From NCBI GenBank assembly GCA_030248215.1, contig JASANG010003761.1, positions 1-64,000 of the forward strand: a DNA stretch of 64,000 nt. The letters run 5' to 3'. Both the position numbers and the translations under genes were made by a program. The stretch comes from Enoplolaimus lenunculus (Eukaryota; Nematoda; Enoplea; Enoplida; Thoracostomopsidae). Under the pieces are notes generated by a model. It saw nothing but the letters and a program-made list of their open reading frames with translations, was not told the origin of the DNA and searched no databases. Position 1 is the stretch's first letter. Every line of letters starts with the position of its first letter. Below, in pieces: positions 12,798-26,075 of the stretch.

Positions 12798-15287
12798 TAG
12801 TTTCAAAAATTGCTTTAAAACTTCGTTATAAGTTATATACCCCAAAATACAAACAAGCTCGTAGAATACCAAGTTTTATATACGTAACACGCGGAATTTT
12901 ACAACCGAAACCCTCAAAATCTTCAACGAAAAAGCTATCGTAGCCGCAACCGAAGGTCTAATATTTTGCCGGAGTTGGAGGCAGACGTTCGTTTACGCTG
13001 TGTTAGCTGCGAATGTCTAGTGTATTCCATTCTGATCCTTTAGTGAGTATATAGTAAACGTGCCCACATCAATCGTGCATACCTATCATTCACCGCAGTG
13101 TAGGGGGCTTGGTGTTAGAACCCTGCTTTTTTAGACTACTTTGCGCATCTAATGAGAAGTAACCTATATATGTTCAAGTGTACAAATGCCTTAACCCCAC
13201 TGTATATCTTACGTGTATATCCTACAAAGATAACTTTACCTTGAAACTCGTACAGGCTTTTATCCACTCTTTATGCACTCTACCCGGTTAAGGTATAAAT
13301 ATCTATGGATCAATTTAGAAACGGCCATTTGCTACTAAAATATATGTCACGGATTGCTCTATAATCAATAGAATATTGCAAATATTTCACTATATTTACC
13401 TTCGAGCACAGTTTATTCAGTCACGAAACACCCTGGCCATGTTTTGGTCTCTCCATCCTCACTCAGTTTATTTCTCATTTTGTCATGAAAATCGAAATCT
13501 TCATTCATCCAATCATGTTCGATTACTCTGTAATAATTATTAATCTTAACATGATTTCCTACCATAAGACATTATTCATTCGATAATTTTAGAACTGCGA
13601 GTAAGTTTTTGATGATTCCTATTGGTTGGTGTCATCTTGCAATAGTTTTTCAACGCATAGTGAACGGTTATTGGCTGTTGTCATTTGCAATCATTATATA
13701 CGTCACATTTTCCCATGAGTGCCTTCTCGTTCGAAGCTCACAAAATGAACGATTGCTGGGAAAAAATAATGGGTGCACACCATTTTGTTTGTTTTGGAAT
13801 AATTTTGAAGAGTCCGTATACAGGTTGCTGTATACACACAACGTTGAGTTCAGAAGTTTGTACTTGAATAATACTACGTTTTGCTCAGGTATGAAATGCG
13901 ACAAGTTTTTGTTGACTACAGTGTTTTGATTCGAATGTCCGAGCATCTGTACTTGATGACACAGAGGCCATTCGTATACCACCTCAAACTTAGCTTTATC
14001 GGATGCTTGATTCTTCGTTGTTTTTGTAGGAAAAACTATTTAACTTGTCCCAACGTTATATATTTTCAAATTGCGGCCAATCAGCGCAGACCTGTGGTTA
14101 ATTCGTAGCCTTAAGCTGCAGATTAAGCCTAAGCGCAAAAATACGTCTAATAATACGTCTACTTTCCTGGAGCAGGTAATGAAGTTCAATACTGTTTTTT
14201 TTCACAGTTCACTGAAGGTTTAAACGAAACCAAACCATGCTTCCGAAGCACTTTGATCGGATCCTGTGAGATTCTAACGTCCAGTCCGTTCATCTTGTGG
14301 TTTAAACAAAGATTTAAGTCTATAAACGATTGTTACTGTTAAATTAGGTACAAGTACTTATTGGATTTTCAATGCGACAACTATCGCAGCGAGCCTTAGG
14401 GGCGAAATATAGATTAAACATCCTAGGGACGTGAAGCCATTTTTTGGCAACAGAGTAAATTATTTCAAAACACAATGCAAGTTTTTTATTCTAACAAGAT
14501 TTTGCCCCACATTCGATCATAAAATTGTTTAAATAAAGTTTCGATCTGGGGATAAAGTTTAGTCTTTACTATGTTAAGATTTTTTAATTTTTTCAAATTT
14601 TTGAACTGTTGTTGTTGGCGAATCATCTGAAAGCAATTGTAATAATATATTATACCTTTAGTACCCAACATTTAGCTAATAGGCTCACACACCACAACAA
14701 GCATATTCGATTAATCTAACGTTGAAAATAAACCAAACCAGCCATACAAGCTTTCGTTCTTGTTCCCGTACAATTTCAACGACTTCGTATAATCGCCACG
14801 ACTGTTCGCTTCACTCGTGCTGTGAGTTGCCGAACTTCCTGTGAGCCAAATCCTTTGTATCAGTGAACCGATACAAACTTCGATGCCTTGTGTATTAAGC
14901 TTTGTGCTTTTACATTTCCGCAACCCATTAATTGCGACTTGCTTACACGAATCTACTACCAACTGCTAACAACAGCGCTTGATAAAGGATATATTATACT
15001 GGGGTGAAAAGTTGGAAAACAGAAATTGAATTATGGGTTTATGTTAACTAAATGACTTGGTCACTAAGCCTAAGCCTTACACCTTATGCTAAAATCAATA
15101 TTAAATCCCGAGCATAAATTTAAACATAACTCTAAGCCTACCTTAAGCCTAAGCCTCACAGTTTCTAAGTTTCGCGGCCTTCCACTGTGTCCCAGTGGGC
15201 AGGCCCCTATAATTTGCATGAGCCAAATTATGGATGAAATGATTGGTTATGCCACGGTTAGAAGCGGGTTAGGCCGGGTCACTGGTA

Positions 15288-15499
15288 CACTGCAAAAAAT
15301 GGTGAGTCAAACTGACTCTCTCTCCGAAATAGGCTCTACGGGACTGCACAACCTGAGTCAAAGTTCGACTCCACCAGAGTCAAATTCGACTTACTGAGTC
15401 GTACGTTTGACTCCGGCGGAGTCGAATTTGACTCAATTGGTGTAGTCCCGTAGAGCCTATTTCGGAGAGAGTCAATTTGACTCATTATTTTTGGCAGTG
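15288..15499. mobile_element. Tc1/mariner-type foldback MITE
   Basis: CACTGCAAAAAATGGTGAG starts it and an inverted TTTTTGGCAGTG ends it. TA flanks both sides (15286-15287 and 15500-15501). It is the same family as 2080-2289, outside the palindrome. Confidence 0.8.
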
Positions 15500-18021
15500 T
15501 ATGTTCTTAGTGGTGTTATAACGGATAGACCATTGTCCCGTCTTAAGGAGCCCATCCATATAACCGCTAGTGGTTCGCAGAGTATATGATATTCATACAT
15601 GCTCGTTAGAACCACAATAACATTTTAGGGCGTTTCAGGCGCGTCTCTAAAATGTTATTCGACCTCAAACAAGTTAGTCACCATCTGAAGCAAGCAATCG
15701 AATTGCTTGGAATAAAAAAACTAAAATTGATACATATGAGCAGAATAAGAGGGGGCTGATATTTGTTTTGCGTCTTCAGTGGGTACCCCTTATTTTCGGC
15801 TACAGACCGTTGTTTATTTTTATACCGCCCTTCGTTACTGATATGTATCCGGTAGTGCAACTATCCGTTGAATTAAACGTTTGTCTTGTACCAGAACTTT
15901 GAGCGATAATACATCGTTATACTTAAAGGAATGTACTTTCAAAACTTAAGTGTGTTTTAAAGTTTCGAACTCAATTGTATTTCGTACTGGAGTCATTGAT
16001 GCACTACGATTTGGTTGACATTTATGGACTCTAGCGTTTAGGGACTCTACTCGCTTACGGACTCTTATTACGAATACGGACTCCTATTGATTGGAACTCA
16101 AAATGAGGACCTCTCTTATTACCCCTTCTTATTCGGGTCACTACAGTATCTGATTTGTACATGAGCTGGTTTAGCCTGCTATTGCAATACTTTTTGCAAA
16201 CCTGGCACTAACTAATGATAGGTGTAATACACAATTTTAAAATGAAAGACTCAATGTGCAATGTTAGCTTCTGTCGCTCTGTGTATGCATTCGTATTTTT
16301 CTATAAGCAGCATCAAAATGACCCGATCTTCGATTGCATACATCCATCTGTAAAAAGATGCTATAAGAAATTGCGTTAGTGAATTTTTTACCCCCCCCCC
16401 AATCTGCTCATTATCTGCTGTTTTATAAATTCCTTGGTTTAGAATAAATGGTCAAATGTCGTGGAAATTACCTTTCCGTTAAAACTTTACAAATGACCAA
16501 TCATATAATTGGTCTGTTTAAGTATTGAATGTATATATTTACATATACATATATATAAATATATATATAAATATATATAGATATGTGTAATATAATGGCT
16601 ACTAGATGTTCAATGTATAAAACTTCGTTAATTTGTTGTCCGATGTCATTGTTTTCGCTTAGTTTATACTGTAGCGATACGAATAAGACGGGCAAGCCAG
16701 TCATTCCTTAAAGAATATACTTTGAAAATTGAGCACGTTGCTATGACTATAGATGCGTAACATATACTATGAGTAAAAATCAAATACTGCACAGGACTTA
16801 ATTTGGTCCAAGAAGCACTTACGCAAGTTTATCAGGTTAATTAAGATCTATAGATTAATTAATAATTTTGAACTCTATCTGTTTACGGATTCTAATTCCA
16901 AAAATAGACTCCTATTTGCTCAGATTCAAAATAGAGACCCCGGATAAATATTATAACTTCTCTCTCGTTTTTTCGAGCCGCAGCAATACTGTTGTTTTGA
17001 GAATACTCAATATGTATCCCCTCGTGCGATTTTTAATATATAAGTTTTATCAGTCTTTTAGGTTATAACCCTTGTGATAATAGGTAACAATTTAATTAAT
17101 AATTTAAAATTAATGTATTCAAAATAACCAGCTATGTCAACGTATGCCACAAAAAGACGACAGCGAACCAATCCTGGCAATGCAGGAAACAAAACGTAAG
17201 TTTAATAATGTACTGCAACAATTCCCGTATTCCCAAACATGCTTAATATGTTACCAGTTGTTGATAGGCCCTGTAACTCCAGAAACAGGTAACTATAAGT
17301 ACGGCCGGAGCAGCCACCCCCATACTCCCATGTGGGGGTTGGCCCCACCAGTAAAAGGGCCCCCACCCTAATCGGTTGAAACAAAAACGCCAAAGTTTTA
17401 AAACGTGTCTGGCTTCTCGCTCGCTTCGCTTCAGAGTTTGAGGGTCCCCACCCTGAAGTTTGGAGGGAGCTCCCGCCACTGTCTGCTGTGGCGCTGACTA
17501 ATTTGAACGATTTAGCATATTTTTGTTACTGAATAACATACTTTACGTAAATTTTGAGGTGTACAGTTGTCACAGTTTGCTTAGTTGACAACCTATTACT
17601 AGCAAGTGATAAGTGCTATGCACAGCTGAAAACTCGACTTAAAACTTGTGTGGTGAGTCGTAAGTATATATAAGACTGAAATAAACTGGTGTTTTTAAAC
17701 CGCTAAGATTTGAAACAAAATATAAAATTGAAACACTACTGTGAATATTAAAATATTCTCGAAAGATTGAATGCAGTCCGAATTGAGATTGGCTTTAAAA
17801 TATCAGTCAAACAGTTATCAACCCTACACGACGGCTATTTTTAAAAGATTTAACGAAAGGTTAGCACCATTTCGGAAGTCAAATTTCGGATTTGTTGCAA
17901 TGGAGAGACAAACATGCTACCGTTGCATATCACACGGACTATTTTGTTGTACAAAACGGGGAAAAACTAAGTATATTCAAAAATTTTCCAAATAGCAAAA
18001 TGGTAGACAGAAAACACAGGT

Positions 18022-18035
18022 TATATATAAATATA

Positions 18036-18118
<83 letters not shown>
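18022..18118. repeat. (TA)n microsatellite
   Basis: An almost pure TA run of about 75 bp inside a roughly 100-bp AT-rich block. The tyrosine/isoleucine reading frame across it is an artefact of the repeat. Confidence 0.95.
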
Positions 18119-18120
<2 letters not shown>

Positions 18121-18649
18121 GCAATCGAACGTGACAAAATTTCATTTAAACTTAACACCAATGCCTGGGTTAAGAGAGTTCAATAAACATAAACGCTATT
18201 TTCGAATGCCTAAGGTTATAAACTAAGCATTTAGAAATCATATGCATTATTAAAAGCTAAATTAGGCTGCACCATGTCCGTTATTAGTAAACTAAGGTAC
18301 GGTATAATACTGGTACCCAAACTGGTTTAATGCAAATGCCTGTCTTAAATGTACGCCCCCCAAAAAAATTATCTGCCGTTATTTCCTGAAAACGAGTGAC
18401 ATTAAACATAATGGTAAACTCTGATCTTGCACTTACCATAACTGTCACGGCAACAACTGTCTCCTGAGACGTAATAGCCAGGCTTTAATATGGAAGCGGC
18501 AGACCCACCCTTTTCAAAAAGGTTTGCAGCTACGTTTTCAAGCAATCATAACAAAATTTGTTCTATTAAACATATAATATTTTGCAAAAAAGGTTTTCGA
18601 AACAAAACGAGGTATTATAAATACAATATTACAAAAACATTTCGATTTT

Positions 18650-18975
18650 AGCAAAAGTGCATGATACAACAGTGTGCAACTCTTTGGGTTCCGCATGGTA
18701 CAAAATGTACCACCGGGCGTTGCGTTTTTGGCCGACCGCCCTTTGTTTAGAGGGGGAGTCGCTGTCACATGCAATAACACTAAATTAAATTATAAGCGGA
18801 GCCATTTGTTGCCGGATACATAACGTGACATGGTTCGCATAGGTTGTACCCCCTCTTATTAAAGGGAGTAGGCCAAACATTCAACGCGCGCTGGGTACAT
18901 TCTTTTTTAAACAGAATGTACCCAGTGGCGTACTCTTGTCAGTATGCATCATCCACTCTTGATTTGAGTTACTAA
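18650..18975. mobile_element. MITE of the AGTGGATGAT / GTGCAACT family
   Basis: Inverted halves carry GTACAAAATGTACC and CGTTGCGTTTTTGGCC on one side, and GGCCAAACATTCAACGCGC and GAATGTACCCAGT on the other, ending in ATCATCCACTCTTGAT. Related copies are at 27110-27330, 43610-43745, 46590-46710 and 47460-47835. Confidence 0.55.
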
Positions 18976-20007
18976 TACTAAAAACGTATTGAGAAACTAC
19001 TGTTAACCTGAAAACGTAAACACAGCTAAAATTGTCAATTCAACTGAACCTAAATATAAAGACATTAATAGACCAATTTTCAGTTATTGAACGCACAACA
19101 ATTATATACACTCGCACTTGGTATTTATATTCTGCAGTTATGCAGTGTTTATGTTCGCTAAAGTTTGGTACAGAGTTAATTTCCGCAACGCACGCAATCC
19201 GAGTTTGAGTTACTTAAAGCTTTGTTGCTAGCTTAACATTGCTACAAGAGAGGGGCGAAACTTTATTTTAGGACGGGCAAGTGGGTTGATTTCATGAGAC
19301 AAGAGGGCTGATGCTTTTAGAGCGGGACAAAAAATGTTTATAGGTAAGCTGATATTACCTTGATACATCTCTACGTACCGACTAGTAACAGAGGTCATCT
19401 ACAAATAGATTTTTAGACGAAACTCGACTTACAAAATATTCATACAGAAACAGTGGCCGAAGCATAATTTCTATTTCGGTTTCCAGCTATATATAATACT
19501 AAAACACCCCGCCAGCGAGAAGCCAAACGCAATTTTAGTACTAAATCTTAATACAAAATATTTTCGTTTTCATTCATGTTCGGAAAGCCCTGTGTGCCCC
19601 CTGTTTAAATGTGTCAGTGTACAGGAACATTCGTACCTCTCACAAAAACGTTTCGTTCGTATGTTAATCGTTTGGCCAAAATAGGGCCGCCGCCAAATAA
19701 AACTAAGCCTGATATCTGAAAAGGTTATTTAAACATTTAAGATCACGCAAACGTGCTCTTTCATTGCCACGGTGTGTCCCAGCCTGTCTGCCAAAGGTAG
19801 CGTGCGCGCGCGTTGCATGTTTGGCGTTTTCATGCATTTACCTTGTGCTAATGCTGTTCAAAACAGTTTAAATATCGCTAAACTTAACGACCTCGTTGCG
19901 TGCTCGAGTTTTTCTACAATGAGTTACACGCTGCTCGCCGCCTCACCATTTGCTCAAATAGCAAAAGTTATCTTTTTATTTTCAATTTAACTTTCAATGA
20001 TTTAATA

Positions 20008-20278
20008 TTAACCCTTTCTCACATGAATATTTTCTATTTCCCCTGAGACCTACTTTTATGCTAGGATTCGAACTCCAGCGACTGGAGTGGGAGGCGAATA
20101 CCATCACCACTCAGCTATAGGAGCTTGACGCTCGAGCCCGAGGGGGCTCTCACGTCTTGTGGTAATTTAGTACTATGTATACGTGTTGCAATTGTTAAAC
20201 ACGGTGCGATATATATTATTTAACGTATATACACTGCACTAAGTTGCCTATAGGCAATTCAATGTGAGAAGGGGTTAA
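20008..20278 (-). mobile_element. TTAA-flanked MITE with tRNA-like core, copy 1
   Basis: TTAA is at both ends (20008-20011, 20275-20278), with imperfect inverted termini CCCTTTCTCACATGAATAT and CAATGTGAGAAGGGG. This is the arrangement of piggyBac-type elements. Inside, on the minus strand, is a tRNA-like block with an A-box-like AGCTGAGTGGTGATGG and a B-box-like GAGTTCGAATCCTAGC, followed by a GAGCCC/GGGCTC hairpin. Copies at 20692-20962 and 30988-31258 share the structure. It cannot be called a functional tRNA gene. Confidence 0.75.
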
Positions 20279-20340
20279 CTTTATATTTTTCTGGTTGTTG
20301 TGAACAAAAATATTGCATTTTCGGCACTTATCCTGAGTGT

Positions 20341-20549
20341 GGCCAATTTAAAGAACATGAACGGAACACTATTATAAGCATATTCCTAAGCCTCAGCGTA
20401 AGCCTAAGCCTAAGCTTAAGCGTAAGAATGAGCATATTCCTACGCTAAAGCCTATGCCTAAGCCGAAGCCAAGCAACAAAATTAGTCGAACGCTTAAGCT
20501 TGCTCTATTGCAGTCCCACAGAAAAACGATCCGCCCCTGATCTTTACAT
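20341..20549. mobile_element. TTAGGC-bearing MITE (GGCCAATGTAAAGAACA type)
   Basis: The left end TGGCCAATTTAAAGAACATG and the right end CAGTCCCACAGAAAAACG...TGATCTTTACAT are imperfect inverted repeats. The interior is degenerate CCTAAGCCTAAGCC repeats. Other copies: 22333-22500, 32712-32845, 34487-34645, 37307-37488, 37767-37950, 38275-38424, 43023-43200, 56137-56335 and 62168-62330. Confidence 0.65.
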
Positions 20550-20691
20550 ATGCAGTGACCGTTAACTTAGTTCCTACTTACAGGTTCTTGGTTAGGCCAG
20601 TATGGCATACCCAACATTAATTACGTAAGGACCAAAACGTAGCTATGTAGTTTTCGTATGCATCCTGTTCTAGCGATCATATTAAGTTTGT

Positions 20692-20962
20692 TTAACCCTT
20701 TCTCACATGAATATTTTCTATTTCCCCTGAGACCTACTTTTATGCTAGGATTCGAACTCCGGTAACTGGAGTGGGAGGCGTATACCATCACCACTCAGCT
20801 ATAGGAGCTTGACGCTCGAGCCCGAGGGGGCTCTCACGTCTTGTGGTTATTTAGTACAATGTATACGTGTTGCAATTGTTAAACACGGTGCGATATACAT
20901 TACTTAACGTATGTACACTGCGCTTAGTTGCCTATAGGCAACTCAATGTGAGAAGGGGTTAA
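20692..20962 (-). mobile_element. TTAA-flanked MITE with tRNA-like core, copy 2
   Basis: Nearly identical to 20008-20278 and only 0.4 kb away, in the same orientation, again with TTAA at both ends (20692-20695, 20959-20962). The tRNA-like core and the inner hairpin are conserved. Confidence 0.75.
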
Positions 20963-21384
20963 TAGCTATGCATTCTTCAACTGCGTTATAAAAACCTTAG
21001 CCATATACTGGTTGTTTGCAAAATCTAACGCTCAAAATTTAGTCAAATCCTCGTTTCATGCTCAAAAGTCAGTCCCGCTTGCCAAATCCGAAGACACTAC
21101 TGTAGTAACTGCAAATAAAGATCATTCTTTGCATTCCTTACGTTTTTAACATTACAGCGTCGACTCAAACCCGTAAGCAGAATAAGGTAGCAGCGGCGCT
21201 TTGTCCCCCTATAGAAAAACTTAGCCCGCCTTGGAACCGTTTTACTTCCCTTTTGTACAGATATTATTGAGACCGAGTGCTGTTCTTAAATCTTTTTTTC
21301 TCCGTCCAAGCATAGCAAGCTAAATTAGCTATGGGCATGTGCCTTTGTCGGCTCAATTAAATACTAATTTCATATTCAATGTAT

Positions 21385-21660
21385 TCTCCTAGCACGTTCT
21401 GCACCAAAAATAATATTTCTGATATTTAAGGAAAAATTTCTTACATTTAAGAAATATAATTAGCAAGGTGCACTTGAAAAGTATTTCTGTTATAACAGAA
21501 AAGTTTTCAAAAAACGTTTTGAAATAAAGTCTGAAAATAAACGTTTTCCAGTTATTTTTAGACAAATTGTCTTAAATATTAGAAAAACTTTCAGATTTGC
21601 CACAGACAATACTTTTCTGAATAAATTTAGAAATACTTATTTGTGTGACGTGCCATGTTG
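21385..21660. repeat. Dispersed repeat, second copy at 63480-63600
   Basis: The part with AAATAACTGGAAAACGT (as its complement), AGACAAATTGTCTTAA and GAAAGTTTTTCTAA recurs reverse-complemented at 63480-63600. The second copy is shorter. Nature unknown. Confidence 0.5.
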
Positions 21661-21719
21661 TCTTCTTTAACTTACAGAAATTTTGTCATTGAGACAGTAG
21701 TGATACTGGCCCATATATA

Positions 21720-21930
21720 TTCTAATGTGTGTAGCAACTATTATCAGTTAGTAATAGGATTTCAGCACACTGACTGTTGTTGTGCATCTCAAAATTTGTC
21801 CAGCAGCCGAGTAAATCATATGTGAAAAATATGCTGCATTTTGAATTTCAGCGTTCACTGGTTCGAAAGCGGTACACGACCAATCGCCAACTGGTTATAG
21901 GCGCTACAGGCATTTGAGAATACAGGCCAT
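21720..21930. mobile_element. MITE of the TTCTCAAATG..GTGTAGCACCTAT family
   Basis: An ATTCTAATGTGTGTAGCAAC end faces an inverted GTTATAGGCGCTACAGGCAT..GAGAATA end across about 210 bp. Clearer copies are at 25188-25375, 28929-29108 and 48765-48962, with TCACCAGTT and AACTGGTGATAGGTGC near the ends. Confidence 0.55.
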
Positions 21931-24900
21931 TAAATCAGCGTTAAATGATTAAAATTTTAAAGATTTCGCATTGCAATTTGGCAGAAGTACTTCAATTTTC
22001 ACGCAAACTTGCTGCACCAAACTTCTGGGCCATGCTAACCATAGAAGCCGGCTTACACAGTATTAGCTTAAATTATATAAGCCTAAACCTAAGTCTAATT
22101 TCATATACTAATTAATACGGGCGGGAACTTCTTTAATGTTATGTTTACCGGTTAGTATTTGCATTCAGTTAAAATTATTATTTCTAAACAAAATTCTAGA
22201 AGAGTGGGCTTTGGGACATTATCGCATATTACATAAAAATGCACAAGTGTCAGTATCGTACCATTCTAAAATCAACCGTGAATCAGTCTATTTGATTTTC
22301 TACATGGTAATGGCAGATCGTTAACGAATGATTCGGCCCATGTAAAGGTCAGGCGTGGATTGTTTTTCTGCGGGACTGAAATAGAATGAGCTTAAACTTT
22401 AGGCTAATTTGTTTGCTTAGGCTTAGGTGTATGCTCAATCTTACGCTTAGGCGCAGGCATAAGCTTAGGTTTTAGAATATGCCTAGACTACTGTTTGACG
22501 TTCCGCAGTGTCGTCAGTTAACAAAATATCAAGCTGTAAGATTTAGAGTAAAGTATGAGAAAAAAATAATCTTTTGTCTTGGGTTCTATAAGCCTTACGA
22601 CGCGACTAACAAACCCATCGGACTTATATAATTTTCCTGTCAAAATCCCTTTCGCTCGCTCACCATATTAAACTGCAATATTAAAACAGGCTAAAACTTA
22701 GGCATTTGTTACGCTTTATGGTTAAGCTGGCCCATGTTGCTTTAAGGGACGTCCAGGTTTCTAGTGGGTTTATAAAAGAGTAGGTTTAGATTCTAGATTA
22801 CATTTTTTTGCTAAGGCTTAGGCTTATGATTAGGCTTAGGAATGCATTTTTGCAACGCTTAATGTTATTAGAAGTAATTTGAACAAACTGTAACAGGGAT
22901 TATTAAACAATTTACCAAATGCAGTTTAAAAAGGAAACGTATTAACTGTGTTGATGTTTTAGTTTCCCCGGACAACTAAGAACGTAGTATTAATTGGCTT
23001 AAGCTAAATTATTAATAGGCTTAAGCTAAAACTTAGGAGTAAGCCTTAGGATTAAGCTTAAACTTAGGAGTAAGCCTTAGGATTAAGTTATAGAGTTACG
23101 GGAGTAAGCCTTAGGATTAAGCTTAGACTTTATCAATGATATCAGAAGTAATGTGGACCAAACTTTTGCACTTAATTAAATAAGCAGTAGTATCAGAGAA
23201 AGAAGTAAGTAAATTAGTAAAAGTAGTTAGACCACAAGCATTAACGGGGTTAAAGTTTCAGGCCCCCGGACAATTAAAGACAATGGCAATAGGGGTTTTG
23301 AAGCCGTGCGTGCGGCTGATTGCTCTTATATGCGCGTTGTTGTTTGATACACGCGCATTTGCGTGTGAACATACATGAGAGAGAGCGAGCGCAAGATGTC
23401 GTGAACTGTAATGATTAAAACACTAAATGCAACGTCACGCACTGCACGAAATCACGATATAATGCAGTTGAAAGATCACAACATCATGTTTGTATGGTCG
23501 CAAAGGTGGGATGCGTATACATGCCCCCCTCAAACAAGACCTTACCATCAGTTAATAGAGCTGCTGTTGGAATCCAACGTTTATACTATTGCTCGCTATA
23601 CTCTCGTTTGCAATAATGTTAAAATTTCAAACCTGTACCCTGGCGAAATGAAATCCTGGTTATACACCGTTGATTGTAGGACGTCTGAATATGTATATAT
23701 TGCGATGCGTGCTTATGCGCGTTAAAGACAGTTTGCGTGTTTCACTGCATCACACTAACAATAATGCACCACGCTACCAGCGAAATCACAAGGGTACGAC
23801 GAGAGAGAGAGAAGAATTATCAGTAAAATTTGTGTTTGGCATGAAATGAACAAACAAAGAATATTTTAGTTTTTGATATCAAAAATGACAACTACAAATA
23901 TTCAAAGCTTACGTTTTGGTATTTGTCAATAATTTTCTCGCAATTGCGATTAATCCATGACTAACATGAATACGATTGTTGGGTGGGTTTTGTTTTGTGT
24001 TAAATTTTGGCTAAAATAGTTTAACATTACAACATACGCTAGGATCCAAAGTGCAACCAGAGGTAAAAATCGCGAAACTGGATGTGACCAGAGATTTGTG
24101 GACCCAGGGTGCATCAAAATTATGCAGTTACAATGATGCAGAATTTGGCTAAATTAAGCAATAGCCTATCTACAAATACAATAAAACTACCCGGACCACT
24201 TTTGAACATTACCAATGACCAAGACAAGTTTCAAAAATTAAAACAAAAAATTCGAATTAAAAAAGTTCACACGCCAAAATTAATGTAGCCGGAGCTCGAT
24301 GATTTTCTGCCGGAACCGGACTTAAAATTCAGCATTTTAGCGTAATATATATACATATATATGTTATATACATACATACATACATATATATGTATATATA
24401 CCATATATATGTATATATACATATATATTTATATATATATCTGTTTAATGTGACCCCTTTGATGCGTCCAATATCAAACCGATTTAAAATTGTGTCCTAA
24501 TGATTTTCTGTCGGTTTCAAGCTGCACGTAAACACTGCGTGCGTGTATGCACGTCTGATACATTTTATATACGCACTGATTTGCATGTGCAAATGCGTGA
24601 CCAATTTTCGCAAGCACGCAAACTAGCGTAAAACGATTTTGCGTGTTGTCGCTCCACTGCTTTATAAAGAGTCGCACAAGTTTTGGGCAGAAAAATTTCT
24701 GTCCAGTTTAATATTATGTCAGCGGAATTTTACCATTTTATCTCGCTAAGTGTTCCGAATAATGGCTTAGGCATGCGTACCGTGATTCTTGACATTCTTT
24801 TTCGCTCTATCTCTATATGTATTATCACGCAAAATGATTGCGTTTGCTTTATTCGCGACATTACCTCAGTGGGGCCGTGTTTAGAAGGTTGTTCAATGAT

Positions 24901-25187
24901 TTTTAATTTGCTATGCCTTGTAGTGTTTAAATAACACGTAAACAATGCACTTGGCGTAAGTGTATGTTACAAGTGGATTATTATATGTGATCCAGTAAGT
25001 GGCAGAATCGGTTAGCAGTTTGCTTTACAGGATTTATGTTTCCAAACTGGCAAAGTTTCGAATCTGGCTTGAGACCTTACATTTTTAAACAGAATTTGTT
25101 TTTCACTTCAGTTTTCGGCAATTTGGATTTTTCGTCCTTGCTTCTTGATACTAATATTTAAACATCAGAGCTCGTATTCTCATATGT

Positions 25188-25375
25188 GTGTAGCACCTAT
25201 TACCACTTGGTGATAGGCCTTGTAACTTTCGAAGCAGGGAATAGTGATGTTTGAAATTGAGCACATTTAATACTGCTTTCGATTTGCTCTGCTACTGTGC
25301 AAATTTTGAGATCTGTAATTGCACCAGTTTGTTAGTTTGAGAACCTTGGTGATAGGTGCAATATGCATTTGAGAA
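25188..25375. mobile_element. MITE of the TTCTCAAATG..GTGTAGCACCTAT family
   Basis: TATTCTCATATGTGTGTAGC at the left faces GGTGATAGGTGCAATATGCA and TTTGAGAA at the right. No coding content. Confidence 0.6.
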
Positions 25376-25904
25376 CATGGGTTCAGACTTTAAAATTTTA
25401 ACTAATAATTGTTTTTTTTCATATTTTGGTGTCGACATTGTTTATCGTAGTATTTCTGAGCTTTGTTCAACCCTTCCGCTTCAACAATATGGAATATATA
25501 TGCATATGATATACTTATTCAAGGTTCGCAGTGGCCAGATCCATAACCATGAAATCTAATACTTGAGGGGCAAAACCATTTATAGATTGGGAAGGAAAAT
25601 GATATTTTACACGGAATTACTTTAAAGCTGTCTACGAAATAGGGCTTGATGATATTCAAGTATTAAATCTGATGAATGAGGAATATGAGTACATCGTTTC
25701 CACAACCATTTTGGAGTCTGCTTACAAATTTACACAGAGTATCGCATAAAATTGATGGAGCGACTTAATGCCGATTGTGGACAAATAAGACGTAGTTTAA
25801 TACAATGGTCAATTTTTAGCGCTATAAATGGTATTTTGCAAGAAATATCACTAATTTAGGTATAGATTTCGATTGTTTACTTTTTACCCATTGTCAATAT
25901 ATGT

Positions 25905-26075
25905 GCATGGTAAGAGTGAATTTAAAGCTGAACGTCATACATGTATACATATGCCGGCATTAGAAGCTGTTGCAAAGACCGGATAATGTAATGATAGCAT
26001 GCTTCATTTGAGAGCTAAAACTTTAAGGTTCGCTTCCCAGGTGTGTCGGAAACTTTAGGCATCGCTTCAAACAAA
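25905..26075 (+). mobile_element. SINE-like element with tRNA-like body, family 2 (degenerate)
   Basis: A head TGTGCATGGTAAGAGTG...AGAAGCTGTTGCAAAGACCG leads into a tRNA-like AATGTAATGATAGCATGCTT and AAGGTTCGCTTCCCAGGTG. The same order is better kept at 44640-44815 (+) and 61585-61755 (-). Confidence 0.45.

Larger units (their letters stand above)
1..14190. repeat. Giant imperfect palindrome (about 7 kb arms)
   Basis: The reverse complement of 1-6901 recurs at 7109-14190. Paired positions add up to about 14187-14193 over the outer part, for example 82-309 with 13881-14108, 2080-2289 with 11904-12113, and 5138-5380 with 8807-9049. Most of the arms look about 1-2% different, but 610-900 against 13290-13580 differs far more, and the right arm has longer A runs near 7441-7460 and 7521-7541. 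Base 1 pairs with 14190, so the left arm reaches the window edge and the full palindrome may be longer. No coding region is recognisable in either arm; short reading frames occur as mirrored pairs. Several MITEs sit at matching places in both arms, so they were present before the duplication. A foldback assembly error is possible, but the unique spacer and the uneven divergence argue against it. Confidence 0.9.

Noticed and set aside
1-14190. Paired reading frames in the two palindrome arms as duplicate genes
   Set aside because: All are short, run through MITEs, and appear in both arms only because the DNA is mirrored.
1-14190. Palindrome arms as terminal inverted repeats of a very large transposon
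   Set aside because: No transposase, integrase or polymerase signal lies between the arms; the centre is only about 0.2 kb.
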